Notes: a model not told the origin generated them from the sequence alone. DNA of 34,699 bases from JBFKQC01 sp041627895 (GCA_041627895.1 JBFKQC010000043.1:1-34699), one strand, 5' to 3'. Numbered from the stretch's first letter, positions 15,381 to 23,934 are shown. Numbers and translations: made by a program.

Positions 15381-16688
15381 CTATTCCGCGGCCTCGCGCG
15401 CGGCGGGATTGTTCGGATGCGTGGTCCAGTTGCCGTAGTCGCCCGGCACGGGTTCGCCGGTGCGCGGGTCGACCACGCCGGCCGCGAGTTTCTCCATCGT
15501 GATGCAGCCCTCGACCGGGCAGACGTTGATGCAAAGGTTGCAGGCCACGCATTCGGCGTCGATCACTTCGAACACGCGCCCCGGCTTCATCGCGATCGCC
15601 TGGTGGCTGGTGTCTTCGCAAGCGGCATAGCAGCGCCCGCACTTGATACAGGCGTCCTGGTCGATCCGGGCCTTGGTGATGTAGTTCAGGTTCAGATACT
15701 GCCAGTCCGTGACGTTCGGCACGGCGCGCCCGACGATATCGGCGACCGAGGCATGGCCCTTCTCGTCCATCCACTGCGACAGCCCGCTGATCATTTCCTG
15801 CACGATCTTGAAACCATAGGTCATGGCCGCGGTGCAGACCTGCACGTTGCCCGCCCCGAGCGCCATGAACTCGGCCGCGTCGCGCCAGGTGGTGATGCCG
15901 CCGATGCCGCTGATCGGCAGATCGGCGGTCTCGGCGTGGCGGGCGATCTCGCTGACCATGCTCAGCGCGATCGGCTTCACCGCGGGGCCGCAGTAACCGC
16001 CGTGGCTGCCCTTGCCGTCGATCGTGGGTTCGGGCGCGAAGCTGTCGAGGTCGACGGCGGTGATCGAATTGATCGTGTTGATCAGGCTCACCGCGTCCGC
16101 GCCGCCGTCCTTGGCGGCCTGTGCAGGCTTGCGGATGTCGGTGATGTTCGGCGTCAGCTTGACGATCACCGGCATCCGCGTGTTGGCCTTGCACCAGCGC
16201 GCGACCATCTCGATATATTCCGGCACCTGGCCCACGGCCGAACCCATGCCGCGCTCGCTCATCCCGTGCGGGCAGCCGAAGTTCAGCTCGACCCCGTCCG
16301 CGCCGGTCTCCTCGACCAGCGGCAGGATTGCGCGCCAGGCGGCTTCCTCGCAGGGCACCATCAGCGAGACCACCACGGCGCGATCCTGGTAGTCGCGCTT
16401 GACCGCCTTGATCTCGCGCAGGTTCACCTCGAGCGGCCGGTCGGTGATCAACTCGATGTTGTTCAGCCCCAGCAGCCGCCGGTCGGCGCCCCAGACCGCG
16501 CCGTAGCGCGGGCCGTTCACGTTGACGATGGGCGGGCCGGCCTCGCCCAGCGTCTTCCACACCACGCCGCCCCAGCCGGCCTCGAAGGCACGCCGGACGT
16601 TGTATTCCTTGTCCGTCGGCGGCGCCGAGGCCAGCCAGAACGGGTTCGGGGACTTGATCCCCACGAAGTCGCTTCTCAGATCGGCCAT
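15381..16688 (-). CDS. preA: NAD-dependent dihydropyrimidine dehydrogenase subunit PreA
   Basis: A 435-residue subunit that reduces uracil/thymine to the 5,6-dihydro forms using FMN. Residues 1-310 form the dihydroorotate-dehydrogenase-like TIM barrel with the catalytic cysteine C139 in NFGCPHGMSERGMG. The C-terminal part carries two 4Fe-4S clusters: C347, C350, C353, C357 and C380, C383, C386, C390. GGGAGG precedes ATG 16688. It is the last member of the coupled set preT, methyltransferase, VOC protein, preA; the VOC stop is one base from this start. Compared with E. coli, where preT and preA are adjacent, two genes are inserted here. Confidence 0.95.
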   Translation of the reverse strand: MADLRSDFVGIKSPNPFWLASAPPTDKEYNVRRAFEAGWGGVVWKTLGEAGPPIVNVNGPRYGAVWGADRRLLGLNNIELITDRPLEVNLREIKAVKRDYQDRAVVVSLMVPCEEAAWRAILPLVEETGADGVELNFGCPHGMSERGMGSAVGQVPEYIEMVARWCKANTRMPVIVKLTPNITDIRKPAQAAKDGGADAVSLINTINSITAVDLDSFAPEPTIDGKGSHGGYCGPAVKPIALSMVSEIARHAETADLPISGIGGITTWRDAAEFMALGAGNVQVCTAAMTYGFKIVQEMISGLSQWMDEKGHASVADIVGRAVPNVTDWQYLNLNYITKARIDQDACIKCGRCYAACEDTSHQAIAMKPGRVFEVIDAECVACNLCINVCPVEGCITMEKLAAGVVDPRTGEPVPGDYGNWTTHPNNPAAREAAE

Positions 16689-16689
16689 G

Positions 16690-17073
16690 TCATCCTCCCT
16701 TCGCCGTCAGGCTTTCGACGAATATCACGTTGCCCTCGCTGTCGCGGATCGTGCACCAGCGCACGCCCGCCATCCAGGGCGCGTCCTGCGGTTCGTTGGT
16801 GACCGTCACCCCCTGCCCCGTCCAGCGGGCGCAATCGGCGTCCACGTCGTCGGAAACCAGCGCCAGCACCGGCTTGTCCTTCACCACGATATCGGCGCGG
16901 CGGGCGAACTGGATGCGCGAGGTGCTGCCGGGGATCGCCATGAATTTCCAGCGCCAGCCGTCCTCGTAGGGCGCATCAGTCTGCACCTCGAAGCCCATCA
17001 CGTCGCGGTAGAAGGCCAACGCGCGGTCCTGGTCGTCGACCGGAATCGACTGGAACGAGATGCGGGTGATCAT
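16690..17073 (-). CDS. VOC (glyoxalase/bleomycin-resistance fold) protein between preT and preA
   Basis: A 127-residue protein with the two beta-alpha-beta-beta-beta modules of the VOC superfamily: ISFQSIPVDDQDRALAFYRDVMGFEV at the N-terminus and VRWCTIRDSEGNVIFVES at the end. The C-terminal glutamate E120 is at the usual metal-ligand position; the usual N-terminal histidine is replaced by Q8, so the metal site may be altered or absent. The start overlaps the methyltransferase stop by four bases (ATGA), and its stop is one base from preA. Tight coupling implies a role with the dehydrogenase, but no reaction can be assigned. Confidence 0.85.
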   Translation of the reverse strand: MITRISFQSIPVDDQDRALAFYRDVMGFEVQTDAPYEDGWRWKFMAIPGSTSRIQFARRADIVVKDKPVLALVSDDVDADCARWTGQGVTVTNEPQDAPWMAGVRWCTIRDSEGNVIFVESLTAKGG

Positions 17074-17906
17074 CGCGCCGCCTTCGTTAGGATCATTTCG
17101 ACCGGGTGACAGCGCCGCGCGGCGACGTTCTCGGCGTAACTCGCCAGCCGCTCCTTCATGTCGCTGCCCATCACCAGGTGCGGACCAAGCTTTGGCGGCC
17201 CCTCGACGGCAATGCGCCGGGCAGTGCGGGCGTGGAACTCGACGGCAAAGTCGCGCCGGTCGCGCTCGGCCACTTCGGTCAGCCCGGCGGCATGGCCGGC
17301 GCGGCGATAGACGCCGGGCGGCTCGACATGGCTGTCGGCGACCTCGCGCGCCCAGGGCAGCGGAAAGAGTAACGCCTCGGCGCTGTCGCCGCGCATCACG
17401 TCATAGATCGCCACCCGGCCGCCGGGCCGCAGCACCCGCGCCGCCTCGGCGAAAAGCCGGGCCTTGTCGGCGATGTTCATGCCCACATGCAAGAGCGTCA
17501 CCAGATCCGCGCTGGCGTCGTCGTAGGGCAATTCCAGCACGCTGCCCACGGTCAGCTCGACCCGGTCCGACAGCCCCAGCCGCTCGGTCAGCACCCTGCC
17601 GGTGGCGATGAAATCCGGCGTCAGGTCGATGCCCCGCACCCGCGCGCCATAGCGGTGCGCCATGTGCCGCGCCGCGCCGCCGATGCCGCAGCCGAGGTCG
17701 ATGGCCTCGGTTCCGGTGCCGATGCCCAGCGGGTCGAGCAGCGCGGCCGTGGCTTCGGCCCCGCCGGTGTGCAACTCGTCCAGCGCCTTGATCGCATCGT
17801 ATCCGGGGTCGGCCGGGTCGAGCCCGGTCGCGGCCAGCGCCGCGTCGATGCGGGCCAGCATCCCCTCGCCGGAATAATGCCCGGCCACCCGTGTTTCCAG
17901 GTCCAT
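17070..17906 (-). CDS. SAM-dependent methyltransferase between preT and preA
   Basis: A 278-residue class I methyltransferase. Motif I is DLGCGIGG (70-77), the acidic residue after strand 2 is D94 (RGIDLTPDF), and LPYDDASADLV and VLRPGGRVAIYDV follow; this resembles the UbiE/sterol/sarcosine methyltransferase branch. The N-terminal 60 residues are helical, and the region after 200 probably forms the acceptor site. ATG 17906 is chosen for its GGAGG ribosome site; in-frame ATGs at 17918 and 17942 are possible. It follows preT by 39 bases and overlaps the VOC gene by four. The acceptor is unknown. Methylation of a pyrimidine or a product is conceivable but unsupported. Confidence 0.85.
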   Translation of the reverse strand: MDLETRVAGHYSGEGMLARIDAALAATGLDPADPGYDAIKALDELHTGGAEATAALLDPLGIGTGTEAIDLGCGIGGAARHMAHRYGARVRGIDLTPDFIATGRVLTERLGLSDRVELTVGSVLELPYDDASADLVTLLHVGMNIADKARLFAEAARVLRPGGRVAIYDVMRGDSAEALLFPLPWAREVADSHVEPPGVYRRAGHAAGLTEVAERDRRDFAVEFHARTARRIAVEGPPKLGPHLVMGSDMKERLASYAENVAARRCHPVEMILTKAAR

Positions 17907-17945
17907 CGTGCCCTCCATGACCGGGGCCGTCCGGTCCAGCACCGC

Positions 17946-19280
17946 CTAGCCTGTCAGGCTGGCGTGGATTGCCTCGGCCGCATCCCGCCCCTCGGCCACC
18001 GCGGTCACGGTCAGGTCGTCGCCGCCCGTGGCGCAGTCGCCGCCGGCCCACACGCCCTTGACCGAGGTTGCCCCGGTGGCATCGACCCTGATCTTGCCGC
18101 CCTCCAGCGCCAGCCCCTCGGGCGCGCCGTCCAGCCGCTGGCCGATCGCGCGCATCACCTGGTCGGCGGGCAGGCGGAAGGTCTCGCCCGTGCCTTCGAG
18201 GCCCGAGGCGCCGTCGCGGGTATACTCGAACTCGACCTCGAGGACGGCGCCGTTGCCGATCACCCGCACGGGCCGCGCGTCGGTCACGATCCGCACGCCC
18301 TTCGAGGCGGCAAGGTCCTGTTCCCAGACGCTCGCCGACATCCGCTCTCGCCCGCGGCGATAGACGATGGTGACGCTTTCGGCGCCCAGCAGTTTCGATT
18401 GGACCGCGGCGTCGACGGCGGTCATCCCGCCGCCGATCACCACGACCCTGCGGCCGACGGCCAGGGAGGAAAGCTCGTCCGACTGCCGCAATTCCGAAAT
18501 GAAGTCGACCGCGTCGAGGACGTTCGCCGCATCCTCGCCTTCGGCGCGCAGCGCGTTGACCCCGGCAAGCCCGATCCCGAGGAACACCGCGTCATACTCT
18601 GCGGTCAGCGCCGCCAGCGACAGATCGCGGCCCAGCGCGTTGCCGGTCCGCATCTCGATCCCGCCGATCGCCATCAGCCAGTCGACTTCGGCCTGGGCGA
18701 AGCCGCCCACCGTCTTGTAGCTGGCGATGCCGTATTCGTTCAGCCCGCCGGGCTTGGGCCTTGCATCGAAAACCACGACGTCATGCCCCTTCATCGCCAG
18801 ACGGTGCGCGCAGGCGAGCCCCGCCGGCCCGGCGCCCAGCACCGCCACCCGCCTGCCGGTCGCGGAAGCACGGGTGTACGGATGCTTGCCGCGGGCCATC
18901 AGCGTGTCTGTGGCGTGGCGCTGAAGCCGCCCGATCTCGACCGGCTGGCCCTCGGCCGCCTCGCGCACGCAGGCCTGTTCGCACAGCGTCTCGGTCGGGC
19001 AGACCCGGGCGCACATTCCGCCGAGGATGTTCTGGTCGAAGATCGTCTTCGCCGCCGCCTCCGGCGTGCCGGTCGCGATCTGGCGGATGAACAGCGGAAT
19101 GTCGATCGACGTCGGGCAGGCCGTCACGCAGGGCGCGTCGTAGCAGAAATAGCATCGGTCGGCCGCAACGGCAGCCTCGTGCGCATCAAGCGCCGGGTGC
19201 AGATCGGTGAAGTTCCGGGCCAGGGCCTCGGCCGGCAGTCGGCCTGCCGCGACACCGGGCGTGAACGGATCGTTTGCCAT
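17946..19280 (-). CDS. preT: NAD-dependent dihydropyrimidine dehydrogenase subunit PreT
   Basis: A 444-residue flavoprotein that takes electrons from NADH and passes them through FAD and Fe-S clusters to PreA. The N-terminal cluster domain has C43, C46, C51, C55 (CYFCYDAPCVTAC) and a second set in GGMCARVCPTETLCEQAC. An FAD dinucleotide motif (GAGPAGLACA) and an NAD(P)H motif (VIGGGMTAVD) follow, and AGGDCATGGDDLT closes the flavin domain. It resembles the glutamate synthase small subunit, but preA nearby decides the assignment. ATG 19280 is used with GGAG eight bases upstream; upstream in-frame codons lie in the AT-rich promoter region. It heads the preT-methyltransferase-VOC-preA operon. 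Confidence 0.93.
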   Translation of the reverse strand: MANDPFTPGVAAGRLPAEALARNFTDLHPALDAHEAAVAADRCYFCYDAPCVTACPTSIDIPLFIRQIATGTPEAAAKTIFDQNILGGMCARVCPTETLCEQACVREAAEGQPVEIGRLQRHATDTLMARGKHPYTRASATGRRVAVLGAGPAGLACAHRLAMKGHDVVVFDARPKPGGLNEYGIASYKTVGGFAQAEVDWLMAIGGIEMRTGNALGRDLSLAALTAEYDAVFLGIGLAGVNALRAEGEDAANVLDAVDFISELRQSDELSSLAVGRRVVVIGGGMTAVDAAVQSKLLGAESVTIVYRRGRERMSASVWEQDLAASKGVRIVTDARPVRVIGNGAVLEVEFEYTRDGASGLEGTGETFRLPADQVMRAIGQRLDGAPEGLALEGGKIRVDATGATSVKGVWAGGDCATGGDDLTVTAVAEGRDAAEAIHASLTG

Positions 19281-19334
19281 TGCGCGGGCTCCGTCGAAAG
19301 ACTCCGTCAGAGAGAGAGTGCCACAATCGGGAAT

Positions 19335-19350
19335 TTTATCAATCGGTAAA
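19335..19350. promoter_or_regulatory. Operator-like dyad in the preT promoter region
   Basis: On the minus strand TTTACCGATTGATAAA is an imperfect 16-bp dyad. Laid over TTGACCAATTGGTCAA it agrees at 12 of 16 positions, with the central ATTG conserved. The surrounding AT-rich patch (19331-19356) in a GC-rich context 55-75 bases upstream of preT marks the promoter area. The remainder of 19281-19421 has no gene. Confidence 0.45.
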
Positions 19351-19421
19351 TTTTTTCCCGGGCGCAAGCAGGACACCGCGCAGCAGATGCGGCAGACCGC
19401 CCGACCTGACGGTGCGCCGCG

Positions 19422-20942
19422 TCAGTCGGCGTCGGCGGCGCCCTCGGCCCGGGCGCGGGCGCGCCGCGCGCGGTAGCTCGGCAGGAAGATCAGCGCAATC
19501 GCGAGGATCAGCAGCCCAAGCGTCATCGGCCGTTCCCAGACGAAGGCGACACCGTCGTAGAGCTGCATCGCGCGGGCGAAGTTGTTTTCCAGCAGCGGAC
19601 CGAGGATGAAGCCGATCAGCAGCGGCGCCAGCGGGTAGTCGGCGAACCGGAACACCGTCGCGATCACCCCGAAGCCCACGAGGATCAGCAGTTCGGTCGC
19701 GTTGTTCTGCCCGATATAGGCGCCCATCAGCGTGAAGAACAGGATGAAGGGAATCAGGAAGTTGCGCGGAACCGCCAGCACCTTGGCGATATAGGGGATC
19801 AGCGGCAGGTTCAGGATCAGCAGGATCACATTGCCGATATACATCGAGATGATCACCGCCCAAAAGATGTCCGGCTCGTCCACCATCAGCCTCGGCCCGG
19901 GCGAGACATTCAGCGCGATCAGCGCGCCGAGCAGAATCGCTGTCGTGCCCGATCCGGGAATGCCCAGCGTCAGCAGCGGCACGAACGATCCGGTGCAGGC
20001 CGCGTTGTTGGCGCTTTCCGGCGCGGCGAGGCCCTTCAGCGAGCCCTTGCCGAACTCGGCCTGTTCTTCCTTGGTGGCCAGGTTGCGCTCGACCGCATAG
20101 CCAAGGAACGACGCGATGGTCGCGCCGGCGCCGGGCAGCACGCCGATCAGGAAGCCCTGCACCGACTGGCGGCCGATCACGGGCGCGATCAGCCGCGCCT
20201 CCTGCCGGTCGATGCGCAGGTCCCTGATCTCGCCCTGACCGCCGCCCTCGGTCTTCGAGCGGTTCGGGTCCAGCACCAGATAGATCGCCTCTGGCAAAGC
20301 GAACATCGCCATGGCCAGCGTGATAAATCCGAAGCCCGATTGCAGGTCGAGGATACCGGCGGTGAAGCGCGGCATGTTGAACAGGACGCCCTCGCCCACC
20401 GTGCCCATCGCGAGGCCGAGGAAGGTCATCAACAGCGCCTTGAACACCTGCCCCGTTCCGGCAAAGGCGGCGATGGCCGAAAGCCCCACGACCATCAGCG
20501 CGAAGTATTCCGACGAATGGAACAACAGCGCCACCGACGCCAGCATCGGCGCGAAAATCAGCAGCAGCACCGCCCCGATCGTGCCGCCGCTGAACGAGGC
20601 GATCGCGGCCACCGTCAGCGCCTTGCCGGCCTTGCCCTGCCGCGCCAGCGGGTAGCCGTCGAACGAGGTCGCCACGGTCGAGGCGACGCCCGGCGCGTTG
20701 ATCAGGATCGACGAGGTCGAGCCGCCGAAGATCGCGCCGTAATAGACGCCGGCCAGCAGGATCAGCGCGGCCGACGGATCGCCGATGGTGATCGCCACCG
20801 GGATCATGATCGCGATGATCGACATCGGGCCGAGGCCCGGAAGCATCCCGATGAACGTGCCGATCAGGCAGCCGCCGATGACCATCAGGAGGTTCGTGAC
20901 CGAAAGCGCGGTCGTCAGACCGAGCAGGATACCTTCCAGCAT
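19422..20942 (-). CDS. tctA: Tripartite tricarboxylate transporter large membrane subunit
   Basis: A 506-residue polytopic inner-membrane protein of the TctA family with about 11-12 segments. The family's conserved GMLPGLGPMSIIAIMIP appears near the N-terminus (residues 33-49), followed by GAIFGGSTSSILINAPG (about 69-85). A second glycine/proline-rich loop reads LPGAGATIASFLGYAVE, and LTLGIPGSGTTAILLGAL completes the inverted repeat. It would carry a carboxylate delivered by TctC, driven by ion gradient. It follows tctB by three bases. The substrate of this set cannot be read from sequence. Confidence 0.95.
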   Translation of the reverse strand: MLEGILLGLTTALSVTNLLMVIGGCLIGTFIGMLPGLGPMSIIAIMIPVAITIGDPSAALILLAGVYYGAIFGGSTSSILINAPGVASTVATSFDGYPLARQGKAGKALTVAAIASFSGGTIGAVLLLIFAPMLASVALLFHSSEYFALMVVGLSAIAAFAGTGQVFKALLMTFLGLAMGTVGEGVLFNMPRFTAGILDLQSGFGFITLAMAMFALPEAIYLVLDPNRSKTEGGGQGEIRDLRIDRQEARLIAPVIGRQSVQGFLIGVLPGAGATIASFLGYAVERNLATKEEQAEFGKGSLKGLAAPESANNAACTGSFVPLLTLGIPGSGTTAILLGALIALNVSPGPRLMVDEPDIFWAVIISMYIGNVILLILNLPLIPYIAKVLAVPRNFLIPFILFFTLMGAYIGQNNATELLILVGFGVIATVFRFADYPLAPLLIGFILGPLLENNFARAMQLYDGVAFVWERPMTLGLLILAIALIFLPSYRARRARARAEGAADAD

Positions 20943-20945
20943 GGC

Positions 20946-21434
20946 TCAGCCCCCCCGGAACATCGCCGGAAACGGCGACAGGAATATGCCCAGAACCTCT
21001 TCGACGAGGTACCAGACCGTGCCTGCCGCGATGGCGGCGATCACCACGGTCAGCACATATCGCCGCTCGCCCAGGACGAAGCTGCCGAGCGCGAGGAACA
21101 GGAAGGTCGACGCCAGGAACCCGATCGGGCGCAGCAGGAAGGCATAGGCCACCATCAGCCCGAGCAGCATCAGCGCCTGTGCAAGCTTGTATTCGGTCAA
21201 CCTGCGATAGTTGATGTCCATCGCTTCCGGCTCGGCGGATTTCTCGAAGCCCGAGATCACCACCAGCGCCACGATGATTCCGCCGACCGCGATCACCTTG
21301 GGAAAGCTCGACGGCCAGATCGGGTTGCGTTTCAGGATCGGCGGCAGCAGGTCGTCCATCAGGAAGAACGCCGTGTATCCGTAGATCGCCAGGGCGAACA
21401 GGATGAACAGGGCGATCCAGCGGTCAAGGGCCAT
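20946..21434 (-). CDS. tctB: Tripartite tricarboxylate transporter small membrane subunit
   Basis: A 162-residue membrane protein with four predicted membrane segments (about 8-27, 44-62, 84-118 as a pair, and 128-150), as usual for TctB. The short loop carrying several charged residues (SAEPEAMDINYRR) lies between segments 2 and 3. It sits between tctC and tctA with an 84-base leader that contains a strong hairpin. Assignment rests on size, topology and position between the two clear partners. Confidence 0.88.
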   Translation of the reverse strand: MALDRWIALFILFALAIYGYTAFFLMDDLLPPILKRNPIWPSSFPKVIAVGGIIVALVVISGFEKSAEPEAMDINYRRLTEYKLAQALMLLGLMVAYAFLLRPIGFLASTFLFLALGSFVLGERRYVLTVVIAAIAAGTVWYLVEEVLGIFLSPFPAMFRGG

Positions 21435-21483
21435 TGGGCGGGCCTTTCGCGGGCTCGGGGAACGTCATTGATGCAGCCGGGGC

Positions 21484-21508
21484 GCCGGCCCGGGTCGTCC
21501 GGGCCGGC
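21484..21508 (-). promoter_or_regulatory. Intercistronic hairpin between tctC and tctB
   Basis: A perfect 10-bp GC stem (GCCGGCCCGG 21484-21493, CCGGGCCGGC 21499-21508) with a 5-nt loop begins 11 bases after the tctC stop on the minus strand. No T-run follows. Such structures commonly protect the binding-protein message from 3' decay, raising its level over the membrane subunits. Confidence 0.6.
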
Positions 21509-21518
21509 ACGTTGCGGA

Positions 21519-22511
21519 TTAGAGGAAGCCGAGCTTCTTCATCAGGTCGCCGATGGCCTTTTCCTGGCTTTCCAGGAAGGTCCGGAATTCGTCGCCCGGC
21601 TTGTGGATGTTGACCCAGCCGTTGCGCGCGCGGACCTCTTCCCATTCGAGGGTGTCGTACATCTTGGCGATGGCGTCCTGGTAGGCCGCCAGCCGGTCTT
21701 CGGGCAGGCCCGGGGCCGCGAAGAAGCCGCGCCAGTTGACAAAGCTCGTGTCGATGCCCTGTTCCTTCATGGTCGGCGCGTCGGCGAAGGCCGGGACGCG
21801 CTCGTCCGAGGTCACGCCGAGGATCTTGACCTCGCCGGCCTCGGCCAGCGCGACGGCCTCGGAAAAGCCGGTCGACAGCGCCTTGATCTCGCCTGAGAGA
21901 AGCGCGGCCATCGCCTCGCCGCCGGCATCGTAGGCCAGGTACTTGACGTCCAGCGAGTTCTTGCCCGCGGCTTCCATCACCATGGCCGCAACCAGGTGAT
22001 CCATGCCGCCCGGGACCGAGCCGCCGCCGATCGCGGTGCCCGCGGGGTCGGCGTCATAGGCGGCGATCAGGTCGGCCATGGAATTGTGCGGGCTGTCCTT
22101 GCTGACGACGATCGCCGCGAAATCGCCGATCGTGCCGGCAACCAGCGTCAGGTCGCGGAAGCTTTGCGGAAAGACGCCGGTCAGCGAACGGATCACGATG
22201 GGTGTCGAGTTGACCATCAGCGTGCCGTGGTTCGATTCGGCGTTCTCGATCAGATAGCCGATCGCCTTGCCGCCGCCGCCGCCCGACATGTTCTCGTAGG
22301 ACGCGGTGCCCACCAGGCCCGCGGCCGTCAGTGCCTCGCCGGTGCCGCGCGCGGTGCCGTCCCAGCCGCCGCCGGCGCCGCCGGGGATCAGAAAGTGGAT
22401 GCTGTCGACGACCTGGTGGCCGCCGGCCATGCCAGGTGCGCCAAAGCCGATCGCAGTGGCTGCGACCAGCGCCGCAAGCCCCGCCCGGCGGGTAAGAGTG
22501 AGTTTCGTCAT
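21519..22511 (-). CDS. tctC: Tripartite tricarboxylate transporter binding protein
   Basis: A 330-residue periplasmic protein of the TctC/Bug family. A signal peptide (MTKLTLTRRAGLAALVAATA, cleavage near residue 29) precedes FLIPGGAGGGWDGTARGTGEAL, the usual first ligand loop, then ENMSGGGGGKAIGYL and GGGSVPGGMDHL. Family members bind carboxylates such as citrate, glutarate or terephthalate; the residues here do not let me choose. GGAGG nine bases before ATG 22511 supports the start. It is the first gene of the tctCBA operon and diverges from an MFS gene across a 211-base gap holding two dyads. Confidence 0.93.
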   Translation of the reverse strand: MTKLTLTRRAGLAALVAATAIGFGAPGMAGGHQVVDSIHFLIPGGAGGGWDGTARGTGEALTAAGLVGTASYENMSGGGGGKAIGYLIENAESNHGTLMVNSTPIVIRSLTGVFPQSFRDLTLVAGTIGDFAAIVVSKDSPHNSMADLIAAYDADPAGTAIGGGSVPGGMDHLVAAMVMEAAGKNSLDVKYLAYDAGGEAMAALLSGEIKALSTGFSEAVALAEAGEVKILGVTSDERVPAFADAPTMKEQGIDTSFVNWRGFFAAPGLPEDRLAAYQDAIAKMYDTLEWEEVRARNGWVNIHKPGDEFRTFLESQEKAIGDLMKKLGFL

Positions 22512-22579
22512 GTTGTCCTCCCTGACTTCGGGCACCGGTTTCGCGCCCCTGTTTTTCTGCGGGGCCACCCTAGGCCAAT

Positions 22580-22623
22580 CCGCATTGCGGCGGCAAGCAC
22601 TTGTGTCGCCCTCGGCGCGACAC
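22580..22623. promoter_or_regulatory. Two dyads in the tctC / MFS divergent region
   Basis: CCGCA-T-TGCGG (22580-22590) is a perfect inverted repeat. Fourteen bases on, GTGTCGC (22603-22609) and GCGACAC (22617-22623) form a second with a 7-base spacer. On the minus strand TTGCCG (22591-22596 area) precedes the first dyad, suggesting it overlaps a promoter for tctC. The regulator is unknown. Nothing else is seen in 22512-22722. Confidence 0.4.
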
Positions 22624-22722
22624 GGCGTCGGTTGCGCAGGGGGGGGCCGGGCGCAATGCTTCGGTCCGGGCACCCGGGCGCGGCCCATTGCAGTGCCGCG
22701 ACTTGGGCCCTAGCGTCGCCGA

Positions 22723-23934
22723 ATGGCCCCGGACGTGCTCGACAGCCGCTATTCCTGGTTCCGCCTCGCGATCACGCTACTGATCGCGATGGTCGGCAAC
22801 GTGGGAATGTGGGCCGTGATCGTCGTCTTGCCCGACGTTCAGGCCGAGTTCGGCATCGACCGCGCCGATGCCTCGCTGCCCTACACGCTGACGATGGTCG
22901 GTTTCGCGCTCGGCAATCTGCTGATCGGCCGCGCGGTGGACCGCTACGGGATCACGGTCTCGCTGATCGGCGCATCCGTCGCCGTCGCGGGCGGCTTCGC
23001 GCTGGCCGCTCTCAGCGGGTCGGTCCAGATGCTGTCGGCGATCCATCTGCTGATCGGATTCGGCACTGCGGCGTGTTTCGGGCCGCTGATCGCCGACATA
23101 TCGCACTGGTTCATGGCGCGCCGCGGCATCGCGGTGGCGATCGCCGCCAGCGGCAATTACCTCAGCGGCGCGATCTGGCCGGTGGCGCTGTCCGGTGTGC
23201 TGGTGAATTTCGGCTGGCGCGGCGTCTACCTGTCGCTGGCGGCAATCTGTATCGCCGCGATGGTGCCGCTCGCGCTGTTCCTCGCCCGCCGCGTGCCCGA
23301 AGAGGCCACCGCCGCCGCCGACAGCGCCGCCAGCCTGCGCGCGCGCGCGGTGAACCTGTCGCCCCGCGCCTTCGTCCTGCTTCTGGGGCTGGCCGGTATC
23401 GGTTGCTGCATGGCGATGTCGATGCCGCAGGTCCACATCGTCGCCTATAGCACCGATCTGGGCTATGGCCCGGCCGCGGGCGCCGAAATGCTGTCGCTGA
23501 TGCTGCTGGGCGGAGTCGTGTCGCGGCTGGTCTCGGGGCTCCTGGCGGACCGGCTGGGCGGTGTGATGACGCTGCTGATCGGGTCCACCCTGCAATGCAT
23601 CGCGCTGTTTCTCTACCTGCCATTCGACGGCATGGTCTCGCTTTATGTCATCAGCGCGATCTTCGGGCTCAGCCAGGGCGGCATCGTGCCGTCCTACGCG
23701 ATCATCGTGCGCGAATACCTGCCCGCGCGCGAGGCCGGGCGGCGCGTCGGATTCGTGATCATGGCGACGATCGTCGGCATGGCGCTGGGCGGCTGGGTCT
23801 CGGGCTGGATCTACGACCAGACCGGCAGTTACCAGTGGGCCTTCCTGAACGGCATCGCCTGGAACTTCCTGAATATCGGGATCATCGGGATGATCCTGTT
23901 CTCGACCCGCCGCCGCAGAGCCGCCCGCGCCTGA
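22723..23934 (+). CDS. MFS transporter, monocarboxylate/oxalate-type
   Basis: A 403-residue major facilitator with 12 membrane segments in two halves separated by a charged loop (VPEEATAAADSAASLRARAV). The loop 2-3 signature appears as GNLLIGRAVDRYG, and the equivalent in the second half is LVSGLLADRLGG. The overall pattern resembles monocarboxylate-type permeases (OxlT/MCT-like). The start ATG 22723 lacks a clear ribosome site. It is divergent from tctC and is followed 23 bases on by a thioesterase on the same strand. The substrate, plausibly an organic acid, is unknown. Confidence 0.88.
   Translation: MAPDVLDSRYSWFRLAITLLIAMVGNVGMWAVIVVLPDVQAEFGIDRADASLPYTLTMVGFALGNLLIGRAVDRYGITVSLIGASVAVAGGFALAALSGSVQMLSAIHLLIGFGTAACFGPLIADISHWFMARRGIAVAIAASGNYLSGAIWPVALSGVLVNFGWRGVYLSLAAICIAAMVPLALFLARRVPEEATAAADSAASLRARAVNLSPRAFVLLLGLAGIGCCMAMSMPQVHIVAYSTDLGYGPAAGAEMLSLMLLGGVVSRLVSGLLADRLGGVMTLLIGSTLQCIALFLYLPFDGMVSLYVISAIFGLSQGGIVPSYAIIVREYLPAREAGRRVGFVIMATIVGMALGGWVSGWIYDQTGSYQWAFLNGIAWNFLNIGIIGMILFSTRRRRAARA

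Noticed and set aside
15240..16802. Long plus-strand open frame (520 codons) opposite preA
   Set aside because: It is antisense to a gene with clear catalytic and Fe-S motifs, has low-complexity composition and no ribosome site; GC-rich codon use produces such frames.
17487..19349. Long plus-strand open frame (620 codons) opposite preT and the methyltransferase
   Set aside because: Same reason: the minus-strand protein has FAD, NAD and Fe-S motifs and the plus-strand frame has none.
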